In this document: positions 50,936 through 60,211 of the stretch, one piece after another | Numbering within the stretch: the stretch's first letter is position 1 | Layout of the letters: every line of letters starts with the position of its first letter | Source of the DNA: JBBROS01 sp965213845 | Lineage (GTDB): Bacteria; Pseudomonadota; Alphaproteobacteria; Acetobacterales; Acetobacteraceae | Assembly (NCBI GenBank): GCA_965213845.1 | Contig: CBDCAI010000008.1 | Span: 62,001-126,000 of the forward strand | Direction of reading: 5' to 3' | DNA length: 64,000 nt | Made by a program: the position numbers and the translations under genes | Notes under the pieces: model-generated | Database searches by the model: none | The model's input: only the letters and a program-made list of their open reading frames with translations | Told to the model about the DNA's origin: nothing

Positions 50936-52260
50936 GGACGATCCTCGGGCCGCTGGATGCGACGAGACTGGAAGCGATGAGGCTGGAAGCGTTGGGGGCT
51001 GTAGGGGGCGGGGTCGATGGTGGGGGGGTGGCCGGACAGCAGGTCGGCGACCAGGCGGCCGGTCATGGCGCTGCCGGCAAGGCCGACATGGCCGTGGCCG
51101 TAGCCGTGGATCACGTCGGGGGATGCGCTGCCGGGGCCGATGACGGGCAGGCCGTCGGGGGTGCTGGGGCGGTGGCCCATCCAGGTCTTGAAGCGGTCGT
51201 CCGGCAGGGTCTCGATGCCGGGGATACCGGGGATGGTGTGGCGCATGACCTGGCGGAGCGCCGCGGCGCGGGCCCAGTTCGGGGCGGCGTCGAGGCCGGC
51301 GAGTTCGACGGTGCCGGCGACGCGGAGGCCGGCGCGGGTGGAGACGACGGCAACCTTGGTGTCGCTGGTGAGCATGGGGTGCCGGAGCTCGACGCCGGGG
51401 GTGTCGAGGACGACGTGGTAGCCGCGTTCGGTTTCGAGGCTGACGGGGTCGCCGAGGCTTCTGGCGAGGGCGGCGGAGCGAGCGCCGGCGGCGATGACGG
51501 CGGCGTCGCATTCGATCTCGCCGGCTTCGGTGCGAACGGCCTTGAGGCGGGTGCCGTGGAGGCGGAAGCCGGTGGCGCGGCCGGTGGCCAGCGTTGCGCC
51601 CTGGGCCTGCGCGTGGGCGACGAGGGCTGCGACGTATGCGCCGGGGTCCGTGACGTTGCCGGCGTCGGGAACGAAGGCGGCGAAGGTGTAGCGCCGGTCG
51701 AGGGCGGGTTCCTGCTGGCGGAGCGCGCCGTCGTCCAGCTCCGTCCAGGCGACGCCGTTGTCCCGGCGGAGGCGCCAGGCGAGGGCGTCGGCCTGGTAGG
51801 CGGCGCGGTCGAGGTAGGGGTAGAGCAGGCCGCGGCGCTGGACGAGGTCGGCGACGCCGGCCTGTTCGGCGAGGGCGCGGTGGCGGGCCGGGCAGTCGGA
51901 CAGGAGGGCGCGGAGGGCGCGGGCGGTGGCCTCGACGCGGGGGAGCGTGGCGCCGGCGCGGAGGAAGCGGGTGAGCCAGGGGAGCAGGCGCGGCAGGTAG
52001 GCCCAGCGGATGGTGAGGGGGCCGAGCGGGTCGGACAGGTAGCCCGGCACCTTGCGCCAGACGCCGGGGGTGCTCATGGGGACGACGGAGCCGGGGTTGA
52101 GGATGGTGCCGTTGCCGTAGCTGGCGGCCTGTTCGCCGCCGGGGGGCCCGGGTTCCAACATGGTGACGCGGTGGCCGTCGCGGACCAGTTCCACGGCGCA
52201 GGCTGCGCCGACGGCGCCGGTGCCTATGACGATGACGTGTTTCGTGCCGGGGTCAGCCAT
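50932..52260 (-). CDS. dadA: D-amino-acid dehydrogenase-like FAD oxidoreductase
   Basis: This 442-residue DAO/DadA-fold flavoprotein starts with the FAD-binding HVIVIGTGAVGAACAVELVRDGHRVTMLE and ends with GHRPSTPDGLPVIGP and GHGHVGLAGSAMTGRLVADLLSG. It oxidises a D-amino or N-alkyl amino acid to the 2-oxo acid, passing electrons to the membrane chain. The C-terminal tail carries a short repeat (QRFQPHRFQSRRIQ). It overlaps the upstream AtzH-like gene by eight bases. Its substrate specificity is not fixed by sequence. Confidence 0.87.
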   Translation of the reverse strand: MADPGTKHVIVIGTGAVGAACAVELVRDGHRVTMLEPGPPGGEQAASYGNGTILNPGSVVPMSTPGVWRKVPGYLSDPLGPLTIRWAYLPRLLPWLTRFLRAGATLPRVEATARALRALLSDCPARHRALAEQAGVADLVQRRGLLYPYLDRAAYQADALAWRLRRDNGVAWTELDDGALRQQEPALDRRYTFAAFVPDAGNVTDPGAYVAALVAHAQAQGATLATGRATGFRLHGTRLKAVRTEAGEIECDAAVIAAGARSAALARSLGDPVSLETERGYHVVLDTPGVELRHPMLTSDTKVAVVSTRAGLRVAGTVELAGLDAAPNWARAAALRQVMRHTIPGIPGIETLPDDRFKTWMGHRPSTPDGLPVIGPGSASPDVIHGYGHGHVGLAGSAMTGRLVADLLSGHPPTIDPAPYSPQRFQPHRFQSRRIQRPEDRP

Positions 52261-52663
52261 TCGGGGCGCGGGTGACGGTGGCGGCGTCGGCGGAGGCGAG
52301 GAGCGAGACGTGGGCGGAGACGACGTGCCAGCCGTCGGGAAAGCGGGCCATGATCTTGGTCTCGCGGCCGACTGCGCCGCTGCCGACGCGTTCGTAGACG
52401 AGGTTGGTGACGGCCATGTCGGGGCCGAACGCGGTGATGGTGACGCGCTTCTGGACCCGGGCGGCGTAGGTTCGGATGCCGGCGCGGAAGGCGCGGATGG
52501 CGTCGTGGCCATAGAGGAGTTCGGTGATGCCGAAGCGGACGGTCCGGGGGTCGGCCCAGAAGATCTCGTCGAGGGTGGCGGTTTCGTTGGCCATCAGCGC
52601 CGCCTCGTAGCGGTCCAGGAGGGCCTGGGCCGCCGCGAGAACGTCGGGCCGATCGATGTCCAC
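52253..52663 (-). CDS. AtzH-like protein (DUF3225, SnoaL/NTF2-like fold)
   Basis: The 136-residue product matches the AtzH-like family (ANETATLDEIFWADPRTVRFGITELLYGHDAIRAFRAGI, then WHVVSAHVSLL). In cyanuric acid degradation AtzH is encoded beside AtzG and AtzE; this copy is instead next to a DadA-type oxidoreductase, about 11.5 kb from the AtzG-AtzE-like pair. The NTF2-like fold often binds small molecules. It starts 29 bp after the molybdenum hydroxylase FAD-subunit gene on the same strand. Confidence 0.85.
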   Translation of the reverse strand: MDIDRPDVLAAAQALLDRYEAALMANETATLDEIFWADPRTVRFGITELLYGHDAIRAFRAGIRTYAARVQKRVTITAFGPDMAVTNLVYERVGSGAVGRETKIMARFPDGWHVVSAHVSLLASADAATVTRAPNG

Positions 52664-52692
52664 TGGGGGCGGGGCGGAGGTGGGCGGGGGCG

Positions 52693-53484
52693 TCAGGCGG
52701 CGGCGACGGCGCGCCGGGCCATGACGCCGACGAGGTGGGCGCGGTATTCGGGGCTGGCGTGAATGTCGCCGTTGAGGCCGTCGCTGGGGGTGACGATGTC
52801 CTTGATGGAGTCGGGCGACCAGGTGGCGGTCAGGGCCTGTTCCATGGCGTGGTGGCGGAACACGCCGCCCTGCCCTGCCCCGGTGATGGCGACGCGGGTG
52901 CCGGCGGGGCCCTTGGCGACGAAGACTCCGACCATGGCGTAGCGGCTGGCGGGGTTGCGGAACTTCTCGTAGTTGGACTTCTCGGGGATGGGGAAGACGA
53001 TCATGGTGATGAGCTCACCGGGCTCGAGGGCGGTGGTGAACATGCCCTGGAAGAAGTCGTCGGCGTGGATGGCGCGCTTGTCGGTGTGGATGGTGGCGCC
53101 GATGGCGAGCACGGCGCTGGGGTAGCAGGCGGAGGGGTCGTTGTTGGCGAGCGAGCCGCCCATCGTGCCGCGGTGGCGGACCTGGTTGTCGCCGATCCAG
53201 GAGGCCATCTTGGCCAGGCCCGGGATCTTCGCCTTGATCTCGGCCGACTCGGCGATGTCGTGGTGCGTGGTCATGGCGCCGATGGTGATGCCGGCCGCGT
53301 CGGAGGTGATGCCGACCATGCCGAGGCCCGAGAGGTCGATGACGGCGCTGGGCTTGTTGAGGCGCTGCTTGAGGACGGGGATGAAGGTCTGGCCGCCGGC
53401 GAGCGCTTTTGCGTCCATGTCGGCCGAAAGGAGCTTCAGGGCGTCGGGCAGGCTCGATGGCTTCGTGTAGGTGAAGTCGTACAT
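52693..53484 (-). CDS. Molybdenum hydroxylase FAD-binding (medium) subunit
   Basis: This 263-residue protein has the FAD-binding AKALAGGQTFIPVLKQRLNKPS loop and the second motif TMGGSLANNDPSACYPS of CoxM-type subunits. It carries electrons from the iron-sulphur subunit to the external acceptor in a molybdenum hydroxylase complex. It follows the large-subunit gene by seven bases. The length is slightly below the common 280-290. Confidence 0.92.
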   Translation of the reverse strand: MYDFTYTKPSSLPDALKLLSADMDAKALAGGQTFIPVLKQRLNKPSAVIDLSGLGMVGITSDAAGITIGAMTTHHDIAESAEIKAKIPGLAKMASWIGDNQVRHRGTMGGSLANNDPSACYPSAVLAIGATIHTDKRAIHADDFFQGMFTTALEPGELITMIVFPIPEKSNYEKFRNPASRYAMVGVFVAKGPAGTRVAITGAGQGGVFRHHAMEQALTATWSPDSIKDIVTPSDGLNGDIHASPEYRAHLVGVMARRAVAAA

Positions 53485-53491
53485 GCGGGTG

Positions 53492-55873
53492 CTACTCCGC
53501 CGCCATGCGCGGCTGCTGGGATTGGATGATGGTCCATATCTTCTGCGCCGTGGCCGGCATGTCCAGATGGCGGACGCCGAAATCGCGCAGGGCGTCGACG
53601 ACGGCGTTGACGACGGCAGGCGGACTGCCGATCGCGCCGACCTCGCCGCAGCCCTTGGAGCCGAGCGGGTTGTGGGTGCAGAGGGTGTTCTCGGTGGCGA
53701 CGGTCATCGGCGGGAAGTCATGCGCCCGCGGCATCTGATAGTCCATGAAGGATCCGGTCACGAGTTGGGCCTCGGCGTCGTAGACGGCGCCCTCCATCAA
53801 GGCCTGGCCGATGCCCTGGGCGACGCCGCCCTGGACCTGGCCTTCGACGATCATGGGGTTGATGACCCGGCCGACATCGTCGACGGCGACGAAGTTCACG
53901 ACGGCGACGGTGCCGGTATCCGGGTCGATCTCGACTTCGCAGACGTGGCAGCCGCCGGGAAAGGTGAAGTTCTTGGGGTCGTAGAAGGCGGTCTCGTCGA
54001 GGCCGGGCTCGAGCTCCTCGATGGGGTAGTTGTGGGGGACGTAGGCGGCGAGGGAGATCTCGGCGAGGGCCTTGCTGCGGTCGGTTCCGGCGACGGAGAA
54101 GCGGCCGTCCTTGAACTCGATGTCCTCGACGGCGGCCTCCATGAGGTGGGCGGCGATCTTCTTGCCCTTGGCGATGACCTTGTCCATGGCCTTGACCATG
54201 GCGGAGCCGCCGACGGGGAGGCTGCGGCTGCCGTAGGTGCCCATGCCGAAGGGGATCTTCGCGGTGTCGCCGTGGACGACGTCGACCTGGTCGATGGGGA
54301 CGCCGAGCTGGCTGCAGACGAGCTGGGCGAAGGTGGTCTCGTGGCCCTGGCCGTGGCTGTGGGTTCCGGTGAAGACGGTGACGCTGCCGGTGGGATGGAC
54401 GCGGATCTCGGCGACCTCGTACAGGCCGGCGCGGGCGCCGAGCTGGCCGACGAGCTTGCTGGGGGCGATGCCGCAGGCCTCGACATAGGTGGAGATGCCG
54501 ATGCCGCGGAGGCGACCACGGGCGGCGGCGGCGGCGCGGCGGGCGGGGAAGCCGTCCCAGTCGGCGGCGAGGAGTGCGACCCGCAGCGTCGTCTGGTAGT
54601 CGCCGCTGTCGTATTGGAGGGCGACAGGGGTCTGGTAGGGGAAGGCGTCGGCGGGGATGAAGTTCTGGCGGCGGAGGGCCACGCGGTCGATGCCGGTGTC
54701 GTGGGCGATGACGTCCATGAGGCGCTCGAGGAGGAAGGTGGCCTCCGGGCGGCCTGCGCCGCGGTAGGCGTCGACGGGGACGGTGTTGGTGAAGACGGCC
54801 TTGACCTCGGCGTGGATGGCCGGGGTCCTGTAGCAGCCGGCGAGCAAAGTGGCGTGGAGGTAGGTGGGGACGGCGGGGCCGAAGGTGCTGAGGTAGGCGC
54901 CCATGTTGCACAGGGTGCGGGTGCGCAAGGCGAGGAAGTTGCCCTGGGCGTCGAGCGCCATCTCGGCGGTGCTGACGTGGTCGCGGCCATGGGCGTCGGA
55001 GATGAAGGCCTCCGAGCGGTCGCTGGTCCATTTGACGGGGCGGCGGAGCTTGCCGGCGGCCCAGGTGACGATGGCTTCCTCGGCGTAGTGGTAGATCTTG
55101 CTGCCGAAGCCGCCGCCGACGTCGGGGGCGACGACGCGGAGCTTGTTCTCGGGGATATGGAGGACGAAGGCGCCCATCAGCAGGCGTATGACGTGGGGGT
55201 TCTGGCTCGTGGTGTAGAGGGTGAACTCGCCCGAGGAGGGGTCGAACATGCCGATGGCGGCGCGGGGCTCCATGGCGTTGGGGACGAGGCGGTTGTTGGT
55301 GAGGTCGAGGGCGACGCGGTGGGTGGCGCGGGCGAAGGCGGCGTCGACGGCGGCCTTGTCGCCGATCTCCCAGTCATAGCACTGGTTGGCGGGGGCGTCG
55401 TCGTGGACGGCGGCGGCGCCGGGCTTGACGGCGTCGCGGACGGAGGCGATCGCTGGGAGGTCGTCGTAGTCGATGAACAGCAGTTCGGCGGCGTTCCTGG
55501 CCTGGTCCTTGGTTGCGGCGATGACGACGGCGACGGGGTCGCCGACGTGGCGGACCTTGCCGATGGCGAGCACGGGGTGTTTCGGCTCCGCCATGGGCGA
55601 GCCGTCCTTGCTGTGGATCTGCCAGCCGCAGGGGACGCCGCCGACGCCGTCGGCCTCGAGGTCGGCGCCGGTGTAGACGGCGGCCACGCCGGGGGCGGCG
55701 CGGGCGGCGGTCGCGTCGATGGCGAGGAGGCGGGCGTGCGGGCGGTCGGAGCGCTTGATGACGGCGTGGAGCTGACCGGGCTGGTTGATGTCGTCGGTGT
55801 AGTTGCCGCGTCCGTTCAGGAAGCGGTGGTCTTCCTTGCGGCGGACGGATGCGCCGATGCCTTCGAAACCCAT
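53492..55873 (-). CDS. Molybdenum hydroxylase large (molybdopterin-binding) subunit, CoxL-like form II
   Basis: This 793-residue protein has the CoxL/XDH architecture: EDHRFLNGRGNYTDDI, the GGGFGSK molybdopterin loop, and a C-terminal GCGEVGAIGSPP with the catalytic Glu. The active-site loop is AYRGAGR (369-375), whereas true CO-oxidising enzymes carry AYRCSFR. It therefore is not a form I CO dehydrogenase but hydroxylates some other N-heterocycle or aldehyde. The ATG at 55873 gives the conserved N-terminus; an upstream start would add 29 poorly conserved residues. Confidence 0.92.
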   Translation of the reverse strand: MGFEGIGASVRRKEDHRFLNGRGNYTDDINQPGQLHAVIKRSDRPHARLLAIDATAARAAPGVAAVYTGADLEADGVGGVPCGWQIHSKDGSPMAEPKHPVLAIGKVRHVGDPVAVVIAATKDQARNAAELLFIDYDDLPAIASVRDAVKPGAAAVHDDAPANQCYDWEIGDKAAVDAAFARATHRVALDLTNNRLVPNAMEPRAAIGMFDPSSGEFTLYTTSQNPHVIRLLMGAFVLHIPENKLRVVAPDVGGGFGSKIYHYAEEAIVTWAAGKLRRPVKWTSDRSEAFISDAHGRDHVSTAEMALDAQGNFLALRTRTLCNMGAYLSTFGPAVPTYLHATLLAGCYRTPAIHAEVKAVFTNTVPVDAYRGAGRPEATFLLERLMDVIAHDTGIDRVALRRQNFIPADAFPYQTPVALQYDSGDYQTTLRVALLAADWDGFPARRAAAAARGRLRGIGISTYVEACGIAPSKLVGQLGARAGLYEVAEIRVHPTGSVTVFTGTHSHGQGHETTFAQLVCSQLGVPIDQVDVVHGDTAKIPFGMGTYGSRSLPVGGSAMVKAMDKVIAKGKKIAAHLMEAAVEDIEFKDGRFSVAGTDRSKALAEISLAAYVPHNYPIEELEPGLDETAFYDPKNFTFPGGCHVCEVEIDPDTGTVAVVNFVAVDDVGRVINPMIVEGQVQGGVAQGIGQALMEGAVYDAEAQLVTGSFMDYQMPRAHDFPPMTVATENTLCTHNPLGSKGCGEVGAIGSPPAVVNAVVDALRDFGVRHLDMPATAQKIWTIIQSQQPRMAAE

Positions 55874-56023
55874 GTCGCAGATCCTCCCGAACGATCCCGC
55901 CGGCGTTGTGCCGTGTCGGGCAGGCTCATGCCGACGATCTTGAAGAATGACCGCCGGCATGGGTCTTTGTTTTGGCGCGCCGCCGCCCGCCGACCCGGCG
56001 CGCGATCCCAGCGGCGGCAGGTC

Positions 56024-56515
<492 letters not shown>

Positions 56516-56712
56516 TCCATCATCCCCATTCCGTGCGCGACGTGCTGCGCCGGGTGGTCCCGGCGCGGCACCCGTGCACTTTGGTGCCGCAGCGGGTCGG
56601 GGGTCAAGTCGGGGCGTGCTGGCCTTCTGCACGAGCCGTCACCCACAGGAGGTTCGGGGCGCGCGGCATTCCGGCAATCGTCTTCTCGCGCGATCGGGTT
56701 CGTGACCCGGAC

Positions 56713-56750
56713 ACGGCGTGGATCCCCGGAACAAAGTCCGGGTCTGACAT
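56713..56750. repeat. dispersed palindromic repeat, copy 4
   Basis: GGCGTGGATCCCCGGA-ACAAAG-TCCGGGTCTGAC: CCCGGA (56725-56730) pairs with TCCGGG (56737-56742). Same family as copies at 3542, 17151 and 40793. It lies between the Tad-like gene and the iron-sulphur subunit gene, in a 268-bp space with no other recognisable feature. Confidence 0.7.
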
Positions 56751-56783
56751 GCTTTCCCGTGGGGTGCCGTCGCTGTGAGGATC

Positions 56784-57365
56784 TCAGCGCGTGCGGGTGG
56801 CCGCCATGATCGGGAGGGTGCCGTTTGCGGGGGTGGTGAGGGCGATGGCGTAGCCGTCGGTGCCGGTTCTGGCGGAGCCGGTGAAGACCTCGACGGCCAC
56901 GAGGGCCCGGGCGGTGTTGTGGGCGTCGGCAGCGATGGGGGCGTTGGCGATGGCGGCCTGGGTGCCGGGGCGGCCGATGCGGCTGATGGCGCAGTCGCCC
57001 TGGGCGCGCTGCCATTTAACGATGGGGGTCGGGCCGCTGGCGTCGATGCCGCTGATGACGATCTCGCAGGCGGGGGAGAGGCCGGGGGTTGCCATGGAGT
57101 CGGCGACGCCGCGGGCGATGGGGAACAGCGTCGCGTTGAAGTCGCCATCGACCAGGCGGACGTATTTGGCGACGAGTTCACTGGTGCGCTTCGCGGCTTC
57201 GTCGGTGCGGCTGGTGGCGGTGAAGGCGGTGATGCTGCCGAGGTAGGCTGCGCCGACCGCGATGGCGAGGGAGAGGGTGAAGACGACCGAGGCGGAGCGG
57301 CCCTGGCGGCCGCCGACGCGGGGGCCGAGTTGCGAGACCGCGGTGAAGGAGGTTGCTGCGCCCAT
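56784..57365 (-). CDS. Possible TadE/TadG-like envelope protein
   Basis: The 193-residue product has one N-terminal hydrophobic helix (VVFTLSLAIAVGAAYLGSI, about 27-45) and a secreted-type remainder. The stretch EIVISGIDASGPTPIVKWQRAQGD resembles the C-terminal part of TadE/TadG-like pseudopilins of alphaproteobacteria. The usual glycine-glutamate processing site is not clear. No other tad genes are nearby, so it may be an isolated minor component. The assignment is tentative. Confidence 0.55.
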   Translation of the reverse strand: MGAATSFTAVSQLGPRVGGRQGRSASVVFTLSLAIAVGAAYLGSITAFTATSRTDEAAKRTSELVAKYVRLVDGDFNATLFPIARGVADSMATPGLSPACEIVISGIDASGPTPIVKWQRAQGDCAISRIGRPGTQAAIANAPIAADAHNTARALVAVEVFTGSARTGTDGYAIALTTPANGTLPIMAATRTR

Positions 57366-57484
57366 CTGACTTATCCTGACGGTAACGGAGGTTGCAATGA
57401 GGCCTCAGGGCCCTGTTGCTCCTCTTCTACGACAGTTTTTGACGGTCGAATAACGCTTTCTAACGGCTGGCGCGTCAGGAATTG

Positions 57485-58528
57485 TCAGGCGGCCACGGCG
57501 GCGGGCCATTCCGCCTGGAAGGCGGCGATGACGGTGGCGATGGCGGCCTGGTCGATGTGGCGGTGGGTGACGGCGCGCATCTGCCAGGTGTCCCAGGCGC
57601 CGACGCCGACGCCGTGCCGGGCGAGGCGGGCGACCCAGTCGGCGGCGGGGATGCCGCTGGACCGGGTGTCGATGCGGACGATGTTGGAGTCGGTTTCGGT
57701 GGGGGTGCAGAGGCGGGAGTCCAGGGCGGCGATCCCGCGGGCCAGGTGCTGCGCGGTGGCGTGGTCTTCGGGCAGGCGGGCGGTCATGGTCTCCATCGCC
57801 AGCAGCCCGGCGGCGGCCATGCCGCCCGCCTGCCGCAACGCGCCGCCGACCATGCGGCGGAAGGCACGGGCGCGGAGGATGAAGTCGGCGTCGCCGACGA
57901 GCACGCTGCCGATGGGGGCGCTGAGGCCCTTGCTGAGGCAGAAGGTGACGCTGTCGGCGGTGGCGGCCAGGGTGGCGGGGGCGATGCCGAGAGCGGCGGC
58001 GGCGTTGAAGAAGCGTGCGCCGTCGACATGGGTGGGCACGCCGGCGGCGCGAGCGAGGCTGCCGACGGCCTGCATGTGGGCGAGCGGCAGGACTGCGCCG
58101 CCGGCGTCGTTGTGCGTGGTTTCCATCCAGACGAGCGCGGTGGGGAGCTTGGCCTTCTGCCAGCCGGGCTGGATGGCGCTGCGGATGGCGTCGAGGTCCA
58201 TGGCGCCGCGGCGGGCGGGGACGACATGGGGAAACAGGCCGCCGATGAGGCTGACGCCACCGAGTTCGGAGCGGAGGAGGTGTGCGCCGGCGTCGACCAG
58301 GACCTCACCGCCGCGGCGGGCGTGGGCGAGGAGCGCGACCAGGTTGCCCATGGTGCCGCTGACGACGAACAGCCCGGCCTCCTTGCCCAGGAGGGTGGCG
58401 GCGGACTGTTCCAGGCGTTGGACGGTGGGGTCGCCGTCGCGGCTGTCGTCGCCGCCGGTGGCGGCCTGCTGGGCGGCGAGCATGGCCGGGGTCGGCTGGG
58501 TGAGCGTGTCGCTGCGAAGGTCGATCAT
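57485..58528 (-). CDS. ltaE: Low-specificity L-threonine aldolase
   Basis: This 347-residue beta-eliminating lyase-fold protein has MIDLRSDTLTQPTPAML at the start, PLP-stacking and salt-bridge residues in THVDGARFFNAA (Asp169) and Lys200 in CLSKGLSAPIGSVLVG. It cleaves threonine or allo-threonine into glycine and acetaldehyde. The ATG at 58528 opens the conserved RSDT motif. It ends the operon headed by the Opp-type transporter, 26 bp after an AapJ-like binding protein. Confidence 0.92.
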   Translation of the reverse strand: MIDLRSDTLTQPTPAMLAAQQAATGGDDSRDGDPTVQRLEQSAATLLGKEAGLFVVSGTMGNLVALLAHARRGGEVLVDAGAHLLRSELGGVSLIGGLFPHVVPARRGAMDLDAIRSAIQPGWQKAKLPTALVWMETTHNDAGGAVLPLAHMQAVGSLARAAGVPTHVDGARFFNAAAALGIAPATLAATADSVTFCLSKGLSAPIGSVLVGDADFILRARAFRRMVGGALRQAGGMAAAGLLAMETMTARLPEDHATAQHLARGIAALDSRLCTPTETDSNIVRIDTRSSGIPAADWVARLARHGVGVGAWDTWQMRAVTHRHIDQAAIATVIAAFQAEWPAAVAA

Positions 58529-58554
58529 GGGGAGCCCCTGCCCTGCTGCTGTGA

Positions 58555-59601
58555 TTACCGGAGCGGCGGCGAATACATGAGGCCGCCTTTCTCCCAGAGT
58601 TGGTTGAGGCCGCGCGGCAGGCCGGTCACGGCGACGTTGCGCTGCCACATTTCGCCGTAGTTGCCGACGGCGCGGATCGCGTTGGCGGCCCAGAGCGGAT
58701 CGAGGTCCATCGTGGGGCCGATGCCGCCCTCCTGGCCCAGCAGGCGGCGGATGTCGGGCGAGGGCGAGGCGGCCATGGCGTCGAGGTTGGCCTGGGTGAC
58801 GCCAAGCTGTTCGGCCCAGACGAGGGCGAAGGCGGTCCAGCGGACGACGTCGAGCCAGGCGTCGTCGCCTTTGCGGACGAACGCGCCGAGGGGTTCCATG
58901 GTGATGACCTCCGGCAGGACGACGAAGTCGGCCGGGTCCTTCTGGCGAATGCGGAAGCCGGCGAGGCCGGTCATGTCGCGGGTGTAGGCGTCGCAGCGGC
59001 CGGAGAGGAAGGTGGCCTGGATCTGCCCGGGGTCGTCGATGACGACGGGCTTGAAGGTCTTGGCGTTCTTGCGGAACCAGTCCTGCAGGATGACTTCGGT
59101 GGAGGAGCCGGGGGGCACGCAGATGGATGCGCCGTCGAGGCCGGCGATGGTGGAGACGCCGAGGGTGCGGCGGACGAGGAAACCCTGGCCGGAGTAGTAG
59201 TTGGGGGCGGCGAAGAGGAGGCCGAGCGCGCTTTCGCGGGTGGTGAGCCAGGTGGTGCTGCCGAACAGCACGTCGATCTCGCCGCCCTGGATGGAGGGGA
59301 AGCGGGTGAGGCCGGTGATGGCGCGGAAGGTGACCTTCGCGGGGTCGCCGAGGATGGTGGCGGCGAGGGCGCGGCAGCTGTCGACGTCGAGGCCGCGCCA
59401 GACGCCCTGGCTGTCGGGCAGGGAGAAGGGCGCGTTCTCGGCCTGGACGCCGCAGACGAGGGTGCCGCGGGCGCGGATGGCGTCGATGGTGGGGGAGCGG
59501 CCGGCGGCGTGGGCGGGCGCGGCGAGGGCGGCCATAGCGATGACAGCCGTCCGCAGCATGGCCGGCAGCGCCGCCCGGAGCCGTTCAGCGCGCGACGGCA
59601 C
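58555..59601 (-). CDS. AapJ-like amino-acid ABC transporter binding protein, orphan
   Basis: This 348-residue SBP_bac_3 protein has a Sec signal peptide (MLRTAVIAMAALAAPAHAAG) and the AapJ-type DAIRARGTLVCGVQAENAPFSLPDSQG, GLDVDSCRALAATILGD. It would bind general L-amino acids in the periplasm. The GTG at 59601 overlaps the ParB-like stop by 17 bases; an ATG at 59559 just before the signal peptide is an equally good start. No AapQ/M/P membrane or ATPase genes follow; the next gene is threonine aldolase. Confidence 0.88.
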   Translation of the reverse strand: MPSRAERLRAALPAMLRTAVIAMAALAAPAHAAGRSPTIDAIRARGTLVCGVQAENAPFSLPDSQGVWRGLDVDSCRALAATILGDPAKVTFRAITGLTRFPSIQGGEIDVLFGSTTWLTTRESALGLLFAAPNYYSGQGFLVRRTLGVSTIAGLDGASICVPPGSSTEVILQDWFRKNAKTFKPVVIDDPGQIQATFLSGRCDAYTRDMTGLAGFRIRQKDPADFVVLPEVITMEPLGAFVRKGDDAWLDVVRWTAFALVWAEQLGVTQANLDAMAASPSPDIRRLLGQEGGIGPTMDLDPLWAANAIRAVGNYGEMWQRNVAVTGLPRGLNQLWEKGGLMYSPPLR

Positions 59602-60202
59602 CGCACCAGCCCGGCAGGTGGTCGGCGTCGCCGCTTTTGGCCATGTTCAGCGCGGTGGCGAGGGCGGTGTCGAAGTCGGTGGAGACGGCCCGGGCCTTCA
59701 GGCGGTGACGGAGGAAGTCGGCCCAGAGGAACTCGCTGAAGGGGGTCGTGTCCTTGGCGTAGCCGCCGGCCAGACGGAGCTCGCCGGCGAGGGAGCGGAA
59801 GGGGTCGTCCTTCAGGTCGGCCATGGCTTTCGGGATGGCGTCGTAACCCTGGCGGACACCGTTCTCGTCGAAGGGGTGCATCCAGCCGCGATTGTCCATC
59901 ATGAACCAGAAGGAGTCGGGTTCGAGGCGCTGGAGGTCGGCGACGACGGTGACGGCGACGGTGTCCTGGCCTTCCTCCAGGAGGGCGCGGCAGAGGTGGT
60001 GGTGGTCGATGACGTAGTTGCGGCCTTTGGGTCCGACGATGACGGGGACCATGTGGGTGCCGAGGAAGGTGGCGCCCTTGTCGGCGGACTTGGCGGCCCA
60101 GGCGCGGCGCTTGGCCTCGACCTCCCGCATGCCGACGGTGATCTGCGTCGGGCGGAGGTCGGCGATCGGGACGGGGTGGAGCAGCGGATCCCGGATGGTC
60201 AT
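59585..60202 (-). CDS. ParB-like (ParBc_2-type) protein
   Basis: This 205-residue protein matches the family of putative ParB-like nucleases: PVPIADLRPTQITVGMREV, VIDHHHLCRALLEEGQDTV and a C-terminal segment with DFDTALATALNMAKSGDADHLPGW. It has no HTH domain of chromosome-segregation ParB, so a role in partitioning is unlikely. Its function is unknown. It sits nine bases after an Opp-type ATPase gene, inside a transporter operon, which is odd for a nucleic-acid protein. Confidence 0.8.
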   Translation of the reverse strand: MTIRDPLLHPVPIADLRPTQITVGMREVEAKRRAWAAKSADKGATFLGTHMVPVIVGPKGRNYVIDHHHLCRALLEEGQDTVAVTVVADLQRLEPDSFWFMMDNRGWMHPFDENGVRQGYDAIPKAMADLKDDPFRSLAGELRLAGGYAKDTTPFSEFLWADFLRHRLKARAVSTDFDTALATALNMAKSGDADHLPGWCGAVAR

Positions 60203-60211
60203 GGGCCGAGG

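Noticed and set aside
53492..55873. Form I carbon monoxide dehydrogenase
   Set aside because: The active-site loop is AYRGAGR, not AYRCSFR, so CO oxidation is not supported.
59585..60202. Chromosome-partition ParB with parS site
   Set aside because: It lacks the HTH domain and a ParA neighbour, and I saw no parS-like palindrome.
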